From an uncultured Acetatifactor sp. (GTDB taxonomy: Bacteria; Bacillota; Clostridia; Lachnospirales; Lachnospiraceae): 56,377 bases of DNA. The number at the start of each line of letters is the position of its first letter. Position 1 is the first letter of the stretch. The stretch lies in the NCBI GenBank assembly GCA_948896875.1, contig CAQUWW010000007.1:1-56377 (forward strand), read 5' to 3'. Of the stretch, positions 8,972-18,146 are shown piece after piece. The notes below the pieces were generated by a model. The model made no database searches. It had not been told where the DNA came from and worked only from the letters and a program-made list of their open reading frames with translations. The position numbers were made by a program, and so were the translations under genes.

Positions 8972-11184
8972 GCATCCCGGAAAGCCTTCGCCAGGTAGCG
9001 GCTCTGATCGATTCCATTGTCAAAAATGGTACCGGCTACCGTCACACCCTCCGAGATCCTGACCGGCGCGGAAAAGGTCAGATGATCCGTCAGAGTAATA
9101 TCTCCATCTATGCTGATAGTCCTTCCCCGGACCGCCGCTTCGGCCAGCGCCGTATAATCCGTTACCGATACCACACCCGGGTCCTCGAATATTTCTTCGG
9201 AAAATACCAGCACATGTCCGCCCGTCTCCTTTTCTTCCCCCCCGGCAAAGCATTCTTCTTCGTCCATCCACAGAAGTCCGTCCAGAGCCAGGGACCCCGT
9301 ATCCTCAACGGACAGCCTTACCCCTCCTGCTTTCAGGCGCAGATACCCCGGGGCTGTCATATCCAGCATACCCTCCACCCGGATGGTTCCGCCGTCTTCC
9401 ACCGTCAGGCCGACAGCTTCCCAGACCGTACCTTCCGCCACCAGCACAGGCTTTCTCACGGAAAGCATGGCCATAGAACGAATCCCGCCGCAGTCCAGAA
9501 CCACCGCCGGAATGGAAGCATCCTCCAGCAGTCTGCGCAGTTCTTCCGAATCTCCTTCGGTGACGACAGCCGCATCTGTAAAGTCATATACAGACGTCGG
9601 TATCTCTGCGGAAATGCTTTCTCCCTGGGATTCCCCTTCCTCCGGGCTGCTTTCTCCTTCCGTGCCGTTTTCTTCTCCGGAAGAAGGTTCTCCACCGGAG
9701 GAAATTTCTTCGCTTTTCGAGATCGAATCCTTCTGCCCGTCCGTCCCGTCCAGGTTCCCTGCCTGCCTTGCTGACGGCCAAAACACTGTCACAATGAGAA
9801 TCAACAGGATGCATGCCCCAATCCCAGCGCCTGCCGGCACCGCATATTTTCGCCAGAGTCTGCGGCCGACGCCTGTTCCCCCGTTTTCTGTCGTTTCTTC
9901 TCCGGCAACAGGCTCCCTGACAGACTCTCCGGGCACAATTTCTCTCCGCATTTCCGTTCTATTGTCAGAATTTCCGAAGATTCCTTCTTCCGACCTTCTC
10001 TCCCCGGCAATCCCTCCGGCCCTTGCTTCGGCTTCCTTACCTGCAATATTTCCAGAATCTGCTTCTCCCAGCCTTTCCTCTCCGTCAGCGTCGTGCCCGC
10101 CGATACTTCCTTCGGCCGCCTTTCCAGCGACGGCATTCCCGGATACCGCTTCCGTTCCCGACGTCCTTTTCCCGGCATCTCTTCTTCCGAATCCTGCAGG
10201 TAAGGTTCCCGGTGTCTCCTCTCCGACCTTCCGGGTATAAAGCGCCGCCCAAAGCTCCCTGGCACTTGCAAACCGCCGGTTCGGCTGAAGCCGCATTCCT
10301 TTCAGCAATGCTTTCTCCTGTTCATCGGTGATATCCACCCCCAGCTTCCCCGGAAGCAGCAGTTCGTCCTCGGTAATGCGGTCCAGGGCCTGAGGCGGAA
10401 CCTTTCCCGTCAGGCAGTAATAAATCGTGGCACAGAGAGCATAGATATCTGTCCAGGGCCCCTGTCCCTTCTGCTGGTATTGCTCTATGGGGGCATACCC
10501 ATGCTTCAAGGCAATGGTCATGGTCTCCGTCCCCCTGGAAGCCTCCCTTGCGCAGCCGAAGTCCAGCAACCGGATCTTACCATTTTCCAGCATCAGATTA
10601 TCCGGGGAGATATCTCTGTGAATCAAACCGTTTTCATGCATGATAGAGAGTGCCAGAAACAGGGGCTCAATCATGGAAAAAAGCTCTTCCGGCGGGATTT
10701 TTCCTCCCCGCTGCTCCACCAGCTCACGAAGGGTGATACCCTCGATATATTCCATCACAATATAAGCGGTATTGTTAGCCTCAAAAAAATCCCTGACGCT
10801 GACAATAACCTGCTGCTTATCCATCTTCGCCATGACCTGGGCCTCGCTCAGAAATTTCTGTTTGCCCCGTTCAAAGCTTGCGGCAGAAGGTCCGATCAGG
10901 CTGGTCACTTCCAGAGACGCCCCGGCGTTTCTGGTGGCCCGGTCCATAGGATAATATTCCTTTATGGCCACTTTCAGCTCCAGCCGCAGGTCTCGTCCGA
11001 TATAAGTAATTCCAAAACCGCCTTCTCCCAGCACCCGTCCCACCAGATAACGGTCTGTGAGGACCGTCCCGGGCGGCAGATGATGAGGCGACGGAACATA
11101 GATTCCCGCGGTAAGCCCGCATACAGAGCAACTTTCTCCCTCCGCCACAGGCGCCATACAATAAGGACAATAATGCTTATCCAT
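8962..11184 (-). CDS. Membrane Ser/Thr protein kinase with zinc ribbon (C-terminus frameshifted)
   Basis: Residues 1-25 form a zinc ribbon (CPYC...CSVCG). A Hanks-type kinase covers about 40-300: glycine loop GEGGFGITYIGRD, lysine in VAIKEYYP, catalytic HRDISPDNLM, DFGCARE and APIEQY. A long Gly/Glu-rich linker precedes one membrane helix near 455-478 (GAGIGACILLILIVTVF). An outer domain with repeat character begins after that and stops abruptly at 8962. The ATG at 11184 follows GGGAGAG. The kinase domain has all visible catalytic residues, so it may still act, but the outer domain is cut by a one-base shift near 8985-8992. It is the last gene of the phospho-signalling cluster, 292 bases after the first kinase. 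Confidence 0.9.
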   Translation of the reverse strand: MDKHYCPYCMAPVAEGESCSVCGLTAGIYVPSPHHLPPGTVLTDRYLVGRVLGEGGFGITYIGRDLRLELKVAIKEYYPMDRATRNAGASLEVTSLIGPSAASFERGKQKFLSEAQVMAKMDKQQVIVSVRDFFEANNTAYIVMEYIEGITLRELVEQRGGKIPPEELFSMIEPLFLALSIMHENGLIHRDISPDNLMLENGKIRLLDFGCAREASRGTETMTIALKHGYAPIEQYQQKGQGPWTDIYALCATIYYCLTGKVPPQALDRITEDELLLPGKLGVDITDEQEKALLKGMRLQPNRRFASARELWAALYTRKVGEETPGTLPAGFGRRDAGKRTSGTEAVSGNAVAGKAAEGSIGGHDADGEERLGEADSGNIAGKEAEARAGGIAGERRSEEGIFGNSDNRTEMRREIVPGESVREPVAGEETTENGGTGVGRRLWRKYAVPAGAGIGACILLILIVTVFWPSARQAGNLDGTDGQKDSISKSEEISSGGEPSSGEENGTEGESSPEEGESQGESISAEIPTSVYDFTDAAVVTEGDSEELRRLLEDASIPAVVLDCGGIRSMAMLSVRKPVLVAEGTVWEAVGLTVEDGGTIRVEGMLDMTAPGYLRLKAGGVRLSVEDTGSLALDGLLWMDEEECFAGGEEKETGGHVLVFSEEIFEDPGVVSVTDYTALAEAAVRGRTISIDGDITLTDHLTFSAPVRISEGVTVAGTIFDNGIDQSRYLAKAFRDACW

Positions 11185-11476
11185 AGACTTTCTCTCCCTT
11201 TTTCACACTTCCATTGTACCTGATTCTTCCCCTGTGTACAACCGCATGTCAGATTTTCCCATTTTTTGTATGTGACTGATTATTTTTTCTTCATAACAGT
11301 TCAGCATCCTGTAAGATGCAATGCAAAACCGCACGAACAGAGGTTTAATGCCACACATTCACAGTCAGTTCCAACCCAGGACAAGCCTTCCCGGCAGACT
11401 TGTTATACACAGAATAGACAATACTGTTCACAATTAGTTTTATGACCGGCACCAAAGCTGGTCTCAGCCTGCCCTT
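11185..11476 (-). other. Non-coding gap between the two kinase genes
   Basis: No gene is supported here. The stretch is more AT-rich than its neighbours and contains TAACAGTTCAG at 11294-11304, the same core as the inverted repeat at 2662-2690. It may hold a promoter that lets the second kinase be expressed separately, but no convincing hexamer pair was found. Confidence 0.4.
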
Positions 11477-12760
11477 CTACAGATTCCCCAAAATGATGAA
11501 CAGGATAAAAACCAGCAAGCCCACTCCGGCCAGAACGGCAGCTGTGGGGACCAGTCCAATCTGCAGGACAGTTCTGTTCTTCGCTCCCGTCTCTTCCGGA
11601 GGAAAAGAAACCTCCCCCGCCGCATTTCCCGCTTCCAGTTCAGGCAAACCACTTTCCTCCAAAGGTAGCCCGCCGCCCTGCCTTCCCCGTTCCTCCGTCA
11701 TCCTTTCCGCCGGCTTCTTCATCTCTTTCATGTCTTCCGGTTTTTTCTTATTTTCCGTCTCTTCCCTCTTCTCTGTCTCTCCAAAGGTCTTCTCCAATCG
11801 GGATGCCAATTCGGCCATGCTCCCCGGCCGGAGAGACGGCTGCAGCGCCAGCCCCCACAGGAGAAGTCTCTCCTGCTGCGCCGGAAGGACGACCCCCAGC
11901 TGCGATGGCGGCACAAGAGGATCCGGCTGATTGTCGAAGGTGGCCGTCAGACGTTCCGGAGAAGCGGGAGGCACTCTACCGGTCAGACAATAATATAAAG
12001 TGGCACACAGGCCATAAATATCCGTACAGGCTCCCTGTCCTCTGGTCTGGTACTGCTCGATGGGAGCAAAGCCCGGCTTCAGCACCACCGTCATGGACCT
12101 GCCGTCCTCCAGAGAACGGGCGCAGCCAAAGTCCAGCAGTCTAAGGCTTCCGTCCGGCATCCACATAATATTGTCGGGAGCAATATCCCGATGCAGGACT
12201 CCCGATTCGTGCAGCGTGCCCAGATCGTACATCAGAGGAATCAACTTCGGAAGCAGCTCCTCCGGCGCCACCCGTTCTTTCGTCTGCATCACCTGATACA
12301 GCGTGGCTCCCTGCAAATATTCCATCACCATATAGGCCGTGCCGTTTGCCTCAAAGTAGTCCATCACATGCACAATGGAAGGAATATGGCAGACCGCCCG
12401 CAGCATACTGGCCTCGCTCAGAAAGCTTCTCATCCCGTGAGCATAAATATCGCCGAAGCCTTCCCCCGGCTTTACCTGCCCTTCCGGAAGCCGCTGTGGC
12501 TGGCAGCGGAAAGGAAAGTATTCTTTTATGGCCACCAGCAGTCCCGATCCCAGTTCCTTTCCAATATAGGTCAGCCCGAAACCACCTTCCCCCTTTATGG
12601 TTCCAAACAGGAAACGATGTCCGTTCCCGCTTCTCAGGACAGTGCCGGTTGGCAGATGGTGAGGCGCCGCACTGACCTCCGCGCCGCATCCGCACACCGG
12701 ACAGATCTTTTCTCCCTCGGACAGATCCCTCATACAATAGGGGCAGAATCTTTCAGACAT
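11477..12760 (-). CDS. Membrane-anchored Ser/Thr protein kinase with zinc ribbon
   Basis: 427 residues. An N-terminal zinc ribbon (FCPYCMRDL...ICPVCGCG) is followed by a Hanks-type kinase at about 35-310: GEGGFGLTYIGKE, VAIKEYFP, HRDIAPDNIMW, DFGCARSLED and APIEQYQTRG. A charged linker rich in Glu/Lys leads to one C-terminal membrane helix (AAVLAGVGLLVFILFIILG), so the catalytic part faces the cytoplasm with almost nothing outside. The ATG at 12760 lies one base after the stop of the protease-FHA gene and its GGGAGGA site is inside that gene, so the two are translationally coupled. It probably phosphorylates Thr/Ser sites read by the FHA proteins of the cluster. Confidence 0.92.
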   Translation of the reverse strand: MSERFCPYCMRDLSEGEKICPVCGCGAEVSAAPHHLPTGTVLRSGNGHRFLFGTIKGEGGFGLTYIGKELGSGLLVAIKEYFPFRCQPQRLPEGQVKPGEGFGDIYAHGMRSFLSEASMLRAVCHIPSIVHVMDYFEANGTAYMVMEYLQGATLYQVMQTKERVAPEELLPKLIPLMYDLGTLHESGVLHRDIAPDNIMWMPDGSLRLLDFGCARSLEDGRSMTVVLKPGFAPIEQYQTRGQGACTDIYGLCATLYYCLTGRVPPASPERLTATFDNQPDPLVPPSQLGVVLPAQQERLLLWGLALQPSLRPGSMAELASRLEKTFGETEKREETENKKKPEDMKEMKKPAERMTEERGRQGGGLPLEESGLPELEAGNAAGEVSFPPEETGAKNRTVLQIGLVPTAAVLAGVGLLVFILFIILGNL

Positions 12761-12761
12761 G

Positions 12762-14219
12762 TCACAGTCCTCCCTTTTGCACTAAAACCAGTGTCTCGTT
12801 TCCGGATCCCAGACTGAAGCTTTCTCCCGGTTTCAGGACAAGACTCTGTCCCGAGGCCAGTCTGGCACCTGACGCCAGAAACGTTCCGTGGCTGGAGCCC
12901 AGATCCCTGATATAGATGACGCCTTCCTCGAACCAAATCTGGCAATGACTGCCGCTTACTCCAGGTGTTCCTGCAGGAAATATCACATTGCAGATTTCCC
13001 CGTTCCGCCCCAGAATCAGCGGGGTGTCTTTCCGGATCATAAAGCGTCTCCCTTCCAGCGCGCCGGACACTCCCTGCAGACGATATCCGGTATCATATAC
13101 GGCCTCTCGCCCTTTTGCCGACGGCGTACCGGCGTCGTGGCCTGCCTTCCCCTCCGTTTCAGCCTCCGGATTGGTGGAAGACCCCGGCACCGTTTTTGAA
13201 TAAGACATATTGAGGGAGGAGGACTGCTCTCCCTTTCCGGCTTCTGCGTTTCCCGCTTTTTTCTTCCTGACTGACAGGGCCAGAATCAGAATCACTGCCA
13301 CCGCAATCAGCAGAATCCCTGCCCCAATCCCGATCATCAGGCCGACTCTGCTGCCTTCCGAATCGGAGCCCTCTTCAAAGGGAATATTGTGCAGCTTTAG
13401 AAGCCGGACTGCCTCCTCTATGTTGACGGCATACATGGCTGTCTCGGCGCTGGTATTTGTAACTCCCCAGGTATTGATCCCCAGCACATTTCCCGCTTCA
13501 TTTACCAGAGGTCCGCCCGAATTGCCATGGCCGATGTTGACATCGATCTGGATGCTCTGCACCCCTGTGCCAGAGGTAGTAGTCAGACGGCTGATAATAC
13601 CGGAAGTAAAAGTCACATCCTCCGGGCCCCAGCTTGTGACGGCATCCACGGCGGCATTGTCCGACACCTGGGGAAATCCGATGGCATAGACATTCGTCCC
13701 TGCCATATCGCCGGAAGGCACTTCGATTCTCAGAGCTTTCCGCTTATCCGTGGGTGACTCCAGCTTCAGCACCGCCACATCCGCGGCCTCGCTGTAGTCC
13801 ACTACATAGGCCTCCTCATAGTCCGAGGCATCAAAGTACACCCGCAGATAGCTTTTCACATGATAAACGATTTCCTCATCCCCTTCCACAGAAACGCTCT
13901 GTCCTGCGCCGAGATTCATATAATCTTCAATTACATGGTAATTCGTAATCAAGTATTGGGGCTCCTGGCCGGATCTGCCGATAAAAAAGCCGCTGCCATG
14001 GGCAAGCATTTCCGCCTCTGTGTTCAACGTCACATACTCGCCGTCCTTTTCCGCGCTGGTCACGGCAAGATACTCGCCCACTACCGCCACACCGTTTTTC
14101 GCGTTCGTATAGCCTGATTTTCCCTCCCCCGCACCGGCACATCCCGTACAGACCATACCTGCCAGGCAGATACTGAGCAGCAGCGCCGCCGCCCGTTTTT
14201 TTATTCCTGCTTGATTCAT
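12762..14219 (-). CDS. Extracytoplasmic trypsin-like protease fused to a cytoplasmic FHA domain
   Basis: 485 residues. A signal or lipoprotein-type N-terminus (LLLSICLAGMVCTGC) leads to an S1C-type protease with the expected triad: His in YLITNYHVIEDY, Asp in EAADVAVLKLE and Ser in GHGNSGGPLVN. A membrane helix follows at about 290-315 (IGIGAGILLIAVAVILILAL), then a linker and an FHA domain at about 380-480 with LILGRNGEI, GVSGSHCQIW and LGSSHGTFL. FHA domains bind phosphothreonine, so this protein can link kinase state inside to proteolysis outside. The N-terminal Cys could be a lipid anchor, although the lipobox is imperfect. The start follows AGGAG. It is coupled to the kinase gene downstream. 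Confidence 0.9.
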   Translation of the reverse strand: MNQAGIKKRAAALLLSICLAGMVCTGCAGAGEGKSGYTNAKNGVAVVGEYLAVTSAEKDGEYVTLNTEAEMLAHGSGFFIGRSGQEPQYLITNYHVIEDYMNLGAGQSVSVEGDEEIVYHVKSYLRVYFDASDYEEAYVVDYSEAADVAVLKLESPTDKRKALRIEVPSGDMAGTNVYAIGFPQVSDNAAVDAVTSWGPEDVTFTSGIISRLTTTSGTGVQSIQIDVNIGHGNSGGPLVNEAGNVLGINTWGVTNTSAETAMYAVNIEEAVRLLKLHNIPFEEGSDSEGSRVGLMIGIGAGILLIAVAVILILALSVRKKKAGNAEAGKGEQSSSLNMSYSKTVPGSSTNPEAETEGKAGHDAGTPSAKGREAVYDTGYRLQGVSGALEGRRFMIRKDTPLILGRNGEICNVIFPAGTPGVSGSHCQIWFEEGVIYIRDLGSSHGTFLASGARLASGQSLVLKPGESFSLGSGNETLVLVQKGGL

Positions 14220-14381
14220 TCTTTCTATTCTCCTGTTCCTTCTGAACTTCTAATCCTGCCTTCCTGTTTTTACATTTACTGCCTTTCAGCGGCAATTCCC
14301 GGAGCTGCCTGAGCCACTGTGCTATCTCAGTGCAGACACTCATGCACCTGCTGCCTCTCTCAGGAACCGTTCAGGACTGTT

Positions 14382-15089
14382 TCACATCCAGACTGCCGCC
14401 GCCGTATTATTGTCATTCCCGTCATGAGCCCGTTCTCCGATATAATGCCGCATTCTCTCCAGCCAGTCCCCGGGAGAGGAGGAAGCCTTCAGGGTCTCCT
14501 CCATCTCGGTCTCGTACACATACTCCCAGAATCCGTCCGTACAGAGCAGAAATGCATGCCGGCCTTCGGAAAGCTTCTCTTCCTTCGCGTCCACGCTCAA
14601 CCCGTTTTCCTGCCCCAGCGCCCGGTAAATATTGCTCCTGTCCTCGTGAAATCGTATCTCCTCCGGCCGGATCTGGTTCATAAGTACCGCGATCTGCGAA
14701 GCGCTGTGATCCCGGGTCTGGAATACCAGATCCCCGTCCACAAAATGATACAGTCTGGAATCTCCCACATGGGCCCACCTGGCCTGCCCCGGTTCCAGGG
14801 ACAAAACCACTGCGGTAGTCTTCATTTTGCATACAGGTGTCTGTAGCTCCAGGACCCTCCGATGCGCCGCCTGAATCAGCTCACACAGTACGGCTGCCGG
14901 AGTGCTTTCCTCCCATCCCTCCAGAATCACCCTGACCGCTTCTCCCGACGCCGTCTTGCCTCCGCCGTGTCCGCCCAGGCCGTCAGCCAGCACCACGCAC
15001 ATATGGGTATCGTCCCCTCTGACGCAGCCCACCGTATCCTCGTTACATGGGCGTCCTCCTGTGTCACTGTAATCCGCATACAAAATCAT
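14382..15089 (-). CDS. PP2C-family Ser/Thr phosphatase (soluble)
   Basis: 235 residues making up a minimal PP2C domain. It has the N-terminal metal-site motifs GRPCNEDTVGC and VVLADGLGGHGGG, then WAHVGDSRLYHF and a C-terminal LLCTDGFWEYV. PP2C enzymes remove phosphate from Ser/Thr with two Mn/Mg ions, which here would reverse the neighbouring kinases. There is no membrane segment, so it is cytoplasmic. The ATG at 15089 is preceded by GGGAGAG. It lies 138 bases after the membrane PP2C and 162 bases before the protease-FHA gene. Confidence 0.9.
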   Translation of the reverse strand: MILYADYSDTGGRPCNEDTVGCVRGDDTHMCVVLADGLGGHGGGKTASGEAVRVILEGWEESTPAAVLCELIQAAHRRVLELQTPVCKMKTTAVVLSLEPGQARWAHVGDSRLYHFVDGDLVFQTRDHSASQIAVLMNQIRPEEIRFHEDRSNIYRALGQENGLSVDAKEEKLSEGRHAFLLCTDGFWEYVYETEMEETLKASSSPGDWLERMRHYIGERAHDGNDNNTAAAVWM

Positions 15090-15227
15090 CTGTCCACTCT
15101 CCCTGCGTCCGGCTGCAACCGCCGTGTAATTCTTCTCCTCTATTGCCTGCTCCTCGTTGCTTTCAGGCCGCCTAATCCTCGCCGCCTTTAGGCCCTGGCC
15201 GATATATACCGGCCTTATCCGGCCGCC

Positions 15228-16217
15228 TCATTCCTCCGCTTCAAATCCATATCCGATTACAACCGCCGTGTAGTTGTCCTGATTCGTATACGCCTTCTCT
15301 TCTATTGCCTGCCGAAGCCTCTCCACAGCTTCTTCCGGCTCCGCCTCCAGAGCCTGCTTTAATTCCTCTTCTTCCAGGGCATTGTAGACACCGTCACTCA
15401 TCAGCAGCAGTTTGTCTCCCCCAAGCAGTCTCATCGGTCCGGCCGGCATATCCATATAGGCCAGCACACCCATTCCCACAAAGCTCACAAGCCCGTTTCC
15501 CTTTGGATCGGAATATGCCTCCTGCAGCGGAAGCTCCCCGTTTACGGCATCCAGCGCCAGCTTATTTCTATAGATATGCTCCCGGTTCAGCTGCATCAGC
15601 TCTCCATGACGGTACAGACATACCCGGCTGTCCCCCACCGACAGAAAAGTGAATCTCCCATCCCGCACCAGTCCCAGGAGCAGGGTACAGCCGCTCTTTG
15701 ACTGCCCGGACGTGCCCAGAAACCCATTCACACTTTCCACCGCCTGCCTGGCCAGCAAAGTCAGCTGCTGCTCCGGCGTACACCTTCCCTGGTACAGTGT
15801 AAAGCTGTCCAGAACGGCCTCCACCGCCACGGCGCTCACTCTGTCGCCGTCCGAAAGACCTCCCATTCCATCCGCCACCACGGCCAGCAGCCCTTTGTCC
15901 GGTATCAGGGATTCATCGGACACACCAAAGCAATCCTGCTGTCCTGCCCGCTCTCCCTGTTCATGTAGCTTTCCAATCTTAAGCTTTCCTGTCGTCCCTT
16001 CCACCGGCGCTTTCTTCCCCGCCTCGGCCATAAGTGCTTTCTCCTTCCGCGATGTCAGTCTGCGAATCAGCCAGATCAGAGCCAGCAATATGACAGCCGC
16101 AGCCATTCCTGTGAGAACCAGAGCAAAAGGGTGTGCCGCCAGCCATTCGGACAATACACGCCCCGGCCCACCTGCCGGATCCCCCGCCGTGTTCCCTGAC
16201 AAACCAAAAACAATCAT
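15228..16217 (-). CDS. Membrane-anchored PP2C-family phosphatase
   Basis: About 329 residues. One membrane helix near 35-52 (FALVLTGMAAAVILLALIWL) is followed by a basic stretch and a PP2C domain from about 85: GQQDCFGVSDES, VVADGMGGLSDGD, FLSVGDSRVCLYR and LLMSDGVYNALEE carry the expected metal and phosphate residues. The orientation places the enzyme in the cytoplasm. The frame is open to GTG 16226, overlapping the FHA gene, but ATG 16217 fits the GGGG ribosome site better. Having a tethered and a soluble phosphatase together is usual where kinases of the same locus are membrane-bound. Confidence 0.9.
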   Translation of the reverse strand: MIVFGLSGNTAGDPAGGPGRVLSEWLAAHPFALVLTGMAAAVILLALIWLIRRLTSRKEKALMAEAGKKAPVEGTTGKLKIGKLHEQGERAGQQDCFGVSDESLIPDKGLLAVVADGMGGLSDGDRVSAVAVEAVLDSFTLYQGRCTPEQQLTLLARQAVESVNGFLGTSGQSKSGCTLLLGLVRDGRFTFLSVGDSRVCLYRHGELMQLNREHIYRNKLALDAVNGELPLQEAYSDPKGNGLVSFVGMGVLAYMDMPAGPMRLLGGDKLLLMSDGVYNALEEEELKQALEAEPEEAVERLRQAIEEKAYTNQDNYTAVVIGYGFEAEE

Positions 16218-16218
16218 C

Positions 16219-16845
16219 TCAATCACCCCAGCTGAATTTTTCTCCGCACAGACCTACAAACATCAGTTTCGTGGTGCCGATGGTTATCACATCATAATTG
16301 TGAAGCTCGGTACTGCCGCCGATCACCGGCAGATCGTTTACCAGAAGCACATTTTTGCCCAGCTCATGAGCTATGTAGAATCTCCTGGTCTGGGGCACAT
16401 AGGTGACATTTGCATCCTTCTCTGCAGAGATGGTATTATCCCCCTGAATCCGGATATCCCCCGCCTCTCTTCCTATATAGTTGTAGCCGGTGTGAATCCG
16501 GTAATCCGTACCCCTGCAGGGACCCTCCACCGCCACAAGCCACCCTGTCACCGGCGCGGGCGCCCCCACGGGAGTGGAACTGTCCACAAACTGGGTCTTG
16601 CTCATGGATTCCGCCGCCCGCCTTTTCACCTCCGGGGCTTCCGTGAAAGCAAAATTCCCCGTATTCCCCCCTGCTGCGGCATCATTGCTCCCCTCATACC
16701 CCTGGGTTCCTTCCACCGCCCCGGCGAATGGATCCACCGTTGGAGAAAAATTTCCTGAGCTGCAATAAGGACAGCTTTCATATCGGTTGGCATCATAGTA
16801 ATGTCCTTTGGAACAGCTGATGATTTTCTGTCTGATTTCCGCCAT
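16219..16845 (-). CDS. FHA-domain protein with N-terminal zinc-ribbon-like motif
   Basis: About 208 residues. The N-terminus has ISCSKGHYYDANRYESCPYC, a four-Cys metal-ribbon pattern like that of both kinases. A Gly/Asn/Thr-rich linker (about 35-85) contains threonines that could be kinase targets, then an FHA domain follows with YNYIGREAGDI, ISAEKDANVTYV and LGKNVLLVNDLPV. The usual FHA Ser-Arg-His core is altered (AEKDANV), so phosphopeptide binding is uncertain. The ATG at 16845 follows GAGAGG; the frame is open to 16893. It overlaps the PP2C start by a few bases and is co-transcribed. Confidence 0.85.
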   Translation of the reverse strand: MAEIRQKIISCSKGHYYDANRYESCPYCSSGNFSPTVDPFAGAVEGTQGYEGSNDAAAGGNTGNFAFTEAPEVKRRAAESMSKTQFVDSSTPVGAPAPVTGWLVAVEGPCRGTDYRIHTGYNYIGREAGDIRIQGDNTISAEKDANVTYVPQTRRFYIAHELGKNVLLVNDLPVIGGSTELHNYDVITIGTTKLMFVGLCGEKFSWGD

Positions 16846-16925
16846 TTTCTTTTCCTCTCTTTCTTTGTGCCTGTTTTTCCGCTCGTTTTTCACCGACTGC
16901 CTGACACTGTCTCTTTGTGCCGCTT

Positions 16926-17645
16926 TCAGAATACAATAATTTCAAACAGGATTCCCCTGTTCCCCAGATAAAATCTTGTCCCGGCAGCCACCGGCTCCGG
17001 ATACTGGGGCGGAAGCCGCTTTCCGTCCCCCAGAAAGGTCCCGTAGCTGGAATTCAGATCGATCAGCACCGGCATTCCCTGCTGCCATCGGATACAGCAG
17101 TGCCGTCTGCTGACACCCGGGGCGGAATCTGGCAGCCGGACCCCGCATGCCGCCTCTCTGCCGAACAGCAGCTCATTCCCACGCACCGGGTACGTCTGCC
17201 CCTGGAGAGGTCCCGCCAGGCACCGGACCGCCAGACTTCCCATGGCTCCATCATAGGAAATTCCCGTTCCAGATATGCTGTTCGCCACTCTTCCAACGCC
17301 TTTCGGATTCGGCCCATACTGATTATCCCCCGGCTGACTGTCCTGGGCCAGCCACACAATGCTGAGGATCAGGCCCACAAGAGGGACATAGGAAATCAGA
17401 AACCATGCGCCGCTCCTGCCGATATCATGGTAACGCCTCCAGTACACCGCCATATTTGGAACAAACGAGCCCAGCAGATACAATGGCATCAGCAGAATCC
17501 CGATACCGACAAAGGACAGAATCCCCAAAGCCGTCACCACAAGGAAATGAAACAGCTGAAAATACCAGAACTCACTGCGACGGGCCCGCCCTTCGAACAC
17601 CGCATAATTCCTGAACACATGCTCCACAGCTCCCATGAAATCCAT
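16926..17645 (-). CDS. DUF805 membrane domain fused to an FHA domain
   Basis: About 239 residues. The N-terminal half is a DUF805 domain (RRSEFWYFQLFHFLVV, then WRRYHDIGRSGAWFL) with three to four membrane helices. The C-terminal half is an FHA domain (LLFGREAACGVRL, GVSRRHCCIR, LNSSYGTFLG) with an intact Arg/Ser/His core. AGGAGGT nine bases before the ATG at 17645 fixes the start; the longer frame to 17699 has no ribosome site. This is the first gene of the cluster and may recruit phosphorylated partners to the membrane. DUF805 itself has no assigned activity. Confidence 0.88.
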   Translation of the reverse strand: MDFMGAVEHVFRNYAVFEGRARRSEFWYFQLFHFLVVTALGILSFVGIGILLMPLYLLGSFVPNMAVYWRRYHDIGRSGAWFLISYVPLVGLILSIVWLAQDSQPGDNQYGPNPKGVGRVANSISGTGISYDGAMGSLAVRCLAGPLQGQTYPVRGNELLFGREAACGVRLPDSAPGVSRRHCCIRWQQGMPVLIDLNSSYGTFLGDGKRLPPQYPEPVAAGTRFYLGNRGILFEIIVF

Positions 17646-17832
17646 CTTAAAAACACCTCCTGCTCCGCCCAAAGCTGCATTTTGCGACAATTCGGTCAAG
17701 CCGCCGAACTGTCTCCCTGTCTCTCAATGCCGTGGCAATATTGTAGCATTTCCCATTCTGCTTTCGTCCAACTCTTTTCCGCGCCCGGCCACAGGCTGGA
17801 CGGGCCTTCCCGCGAACAGAATTCAGCACATC

Positions 17833-17869
17833 AAAAACAGACTGCCGTTTCGACCGACAGTCTGTTTTT
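17833..17869. terminator. Strong bidirectional terminator hairpin
   Basis: A 12-bp perfect stem AAAAACAGACTG / CAGTCTGTTTTT with a 13-base loop. It has a T-run on either strand. It closes the Uma2/GH35-remnant unit on the minus strand and insulates the FHA operon that starts downstream at 17645. Confidence 0.75.
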
Positions 17870-17936
17870 ATGGTTCTTCCTGTGCAATTTCTTTCTTCTA
17901 TACACTATACATCTTATGGGATAAGTCGTTTCCTAT

Positions 17937-18073
17937 CCGTCTCGAAGAGGATAATCTCATTCTCCCCTTCCTTCAAAAGCGGTGCCGGAATGTACAGCCG
18001 CTTCTGGGGTTCGATTTCCCGGAATCTCCCAATGTTGAATCCGTTTATGAACACACATCCCTTGCCCCAGCCG
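17937..18073 (-). pseudogene. GH35 beta-galactosidase 3'-end remnant (partial duplication)
   Basis: 137 bases that match 18937-19073, the C-terminal coding end of the intact GH35 gene, with about a dozen mismatches. On the minus strand the frame still reads GWGKGCVFINGFNIGRF and LKEGENEIILFET, then diverges and stops near 17914. It has no start or active site. It is the trailing piece of a duplicated GH35 unit whose promoter copy lies at 18663-18739; a Uma2 gene now occupies the space between. Confidence 0.85.
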
Positions 18074-18146
18074 ATGCTTGTCCTGTGTGAAATGTAATAC
18101 CTTGTTCCGCTGTTCAGTTTGTCTTAACCGCCGTCTGGTCACCTGC

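Noticed and set aside
9383..10331. Long plus-strand reading frames opposite the kinase linker
   Set aside because: They are shadows of the Gly/Glu-rich minus-strand coding region; composition is Pro/Ser-rich and no ribosome sites fit.
15181..15227. GC-rich dyads between the two PP2C genes as a regulatory RNA
   Set aside because: Short dyads around GGCCG/CGGCC but no T-run, conserved loop or second copy; they may only be intercistronic structure.
17699..17836. Promoter of the FHA/kinase operon
   Set aside because: TTGGAC and TACAAT are present on the minus strand but 20 bp apart, too far for a confident call.
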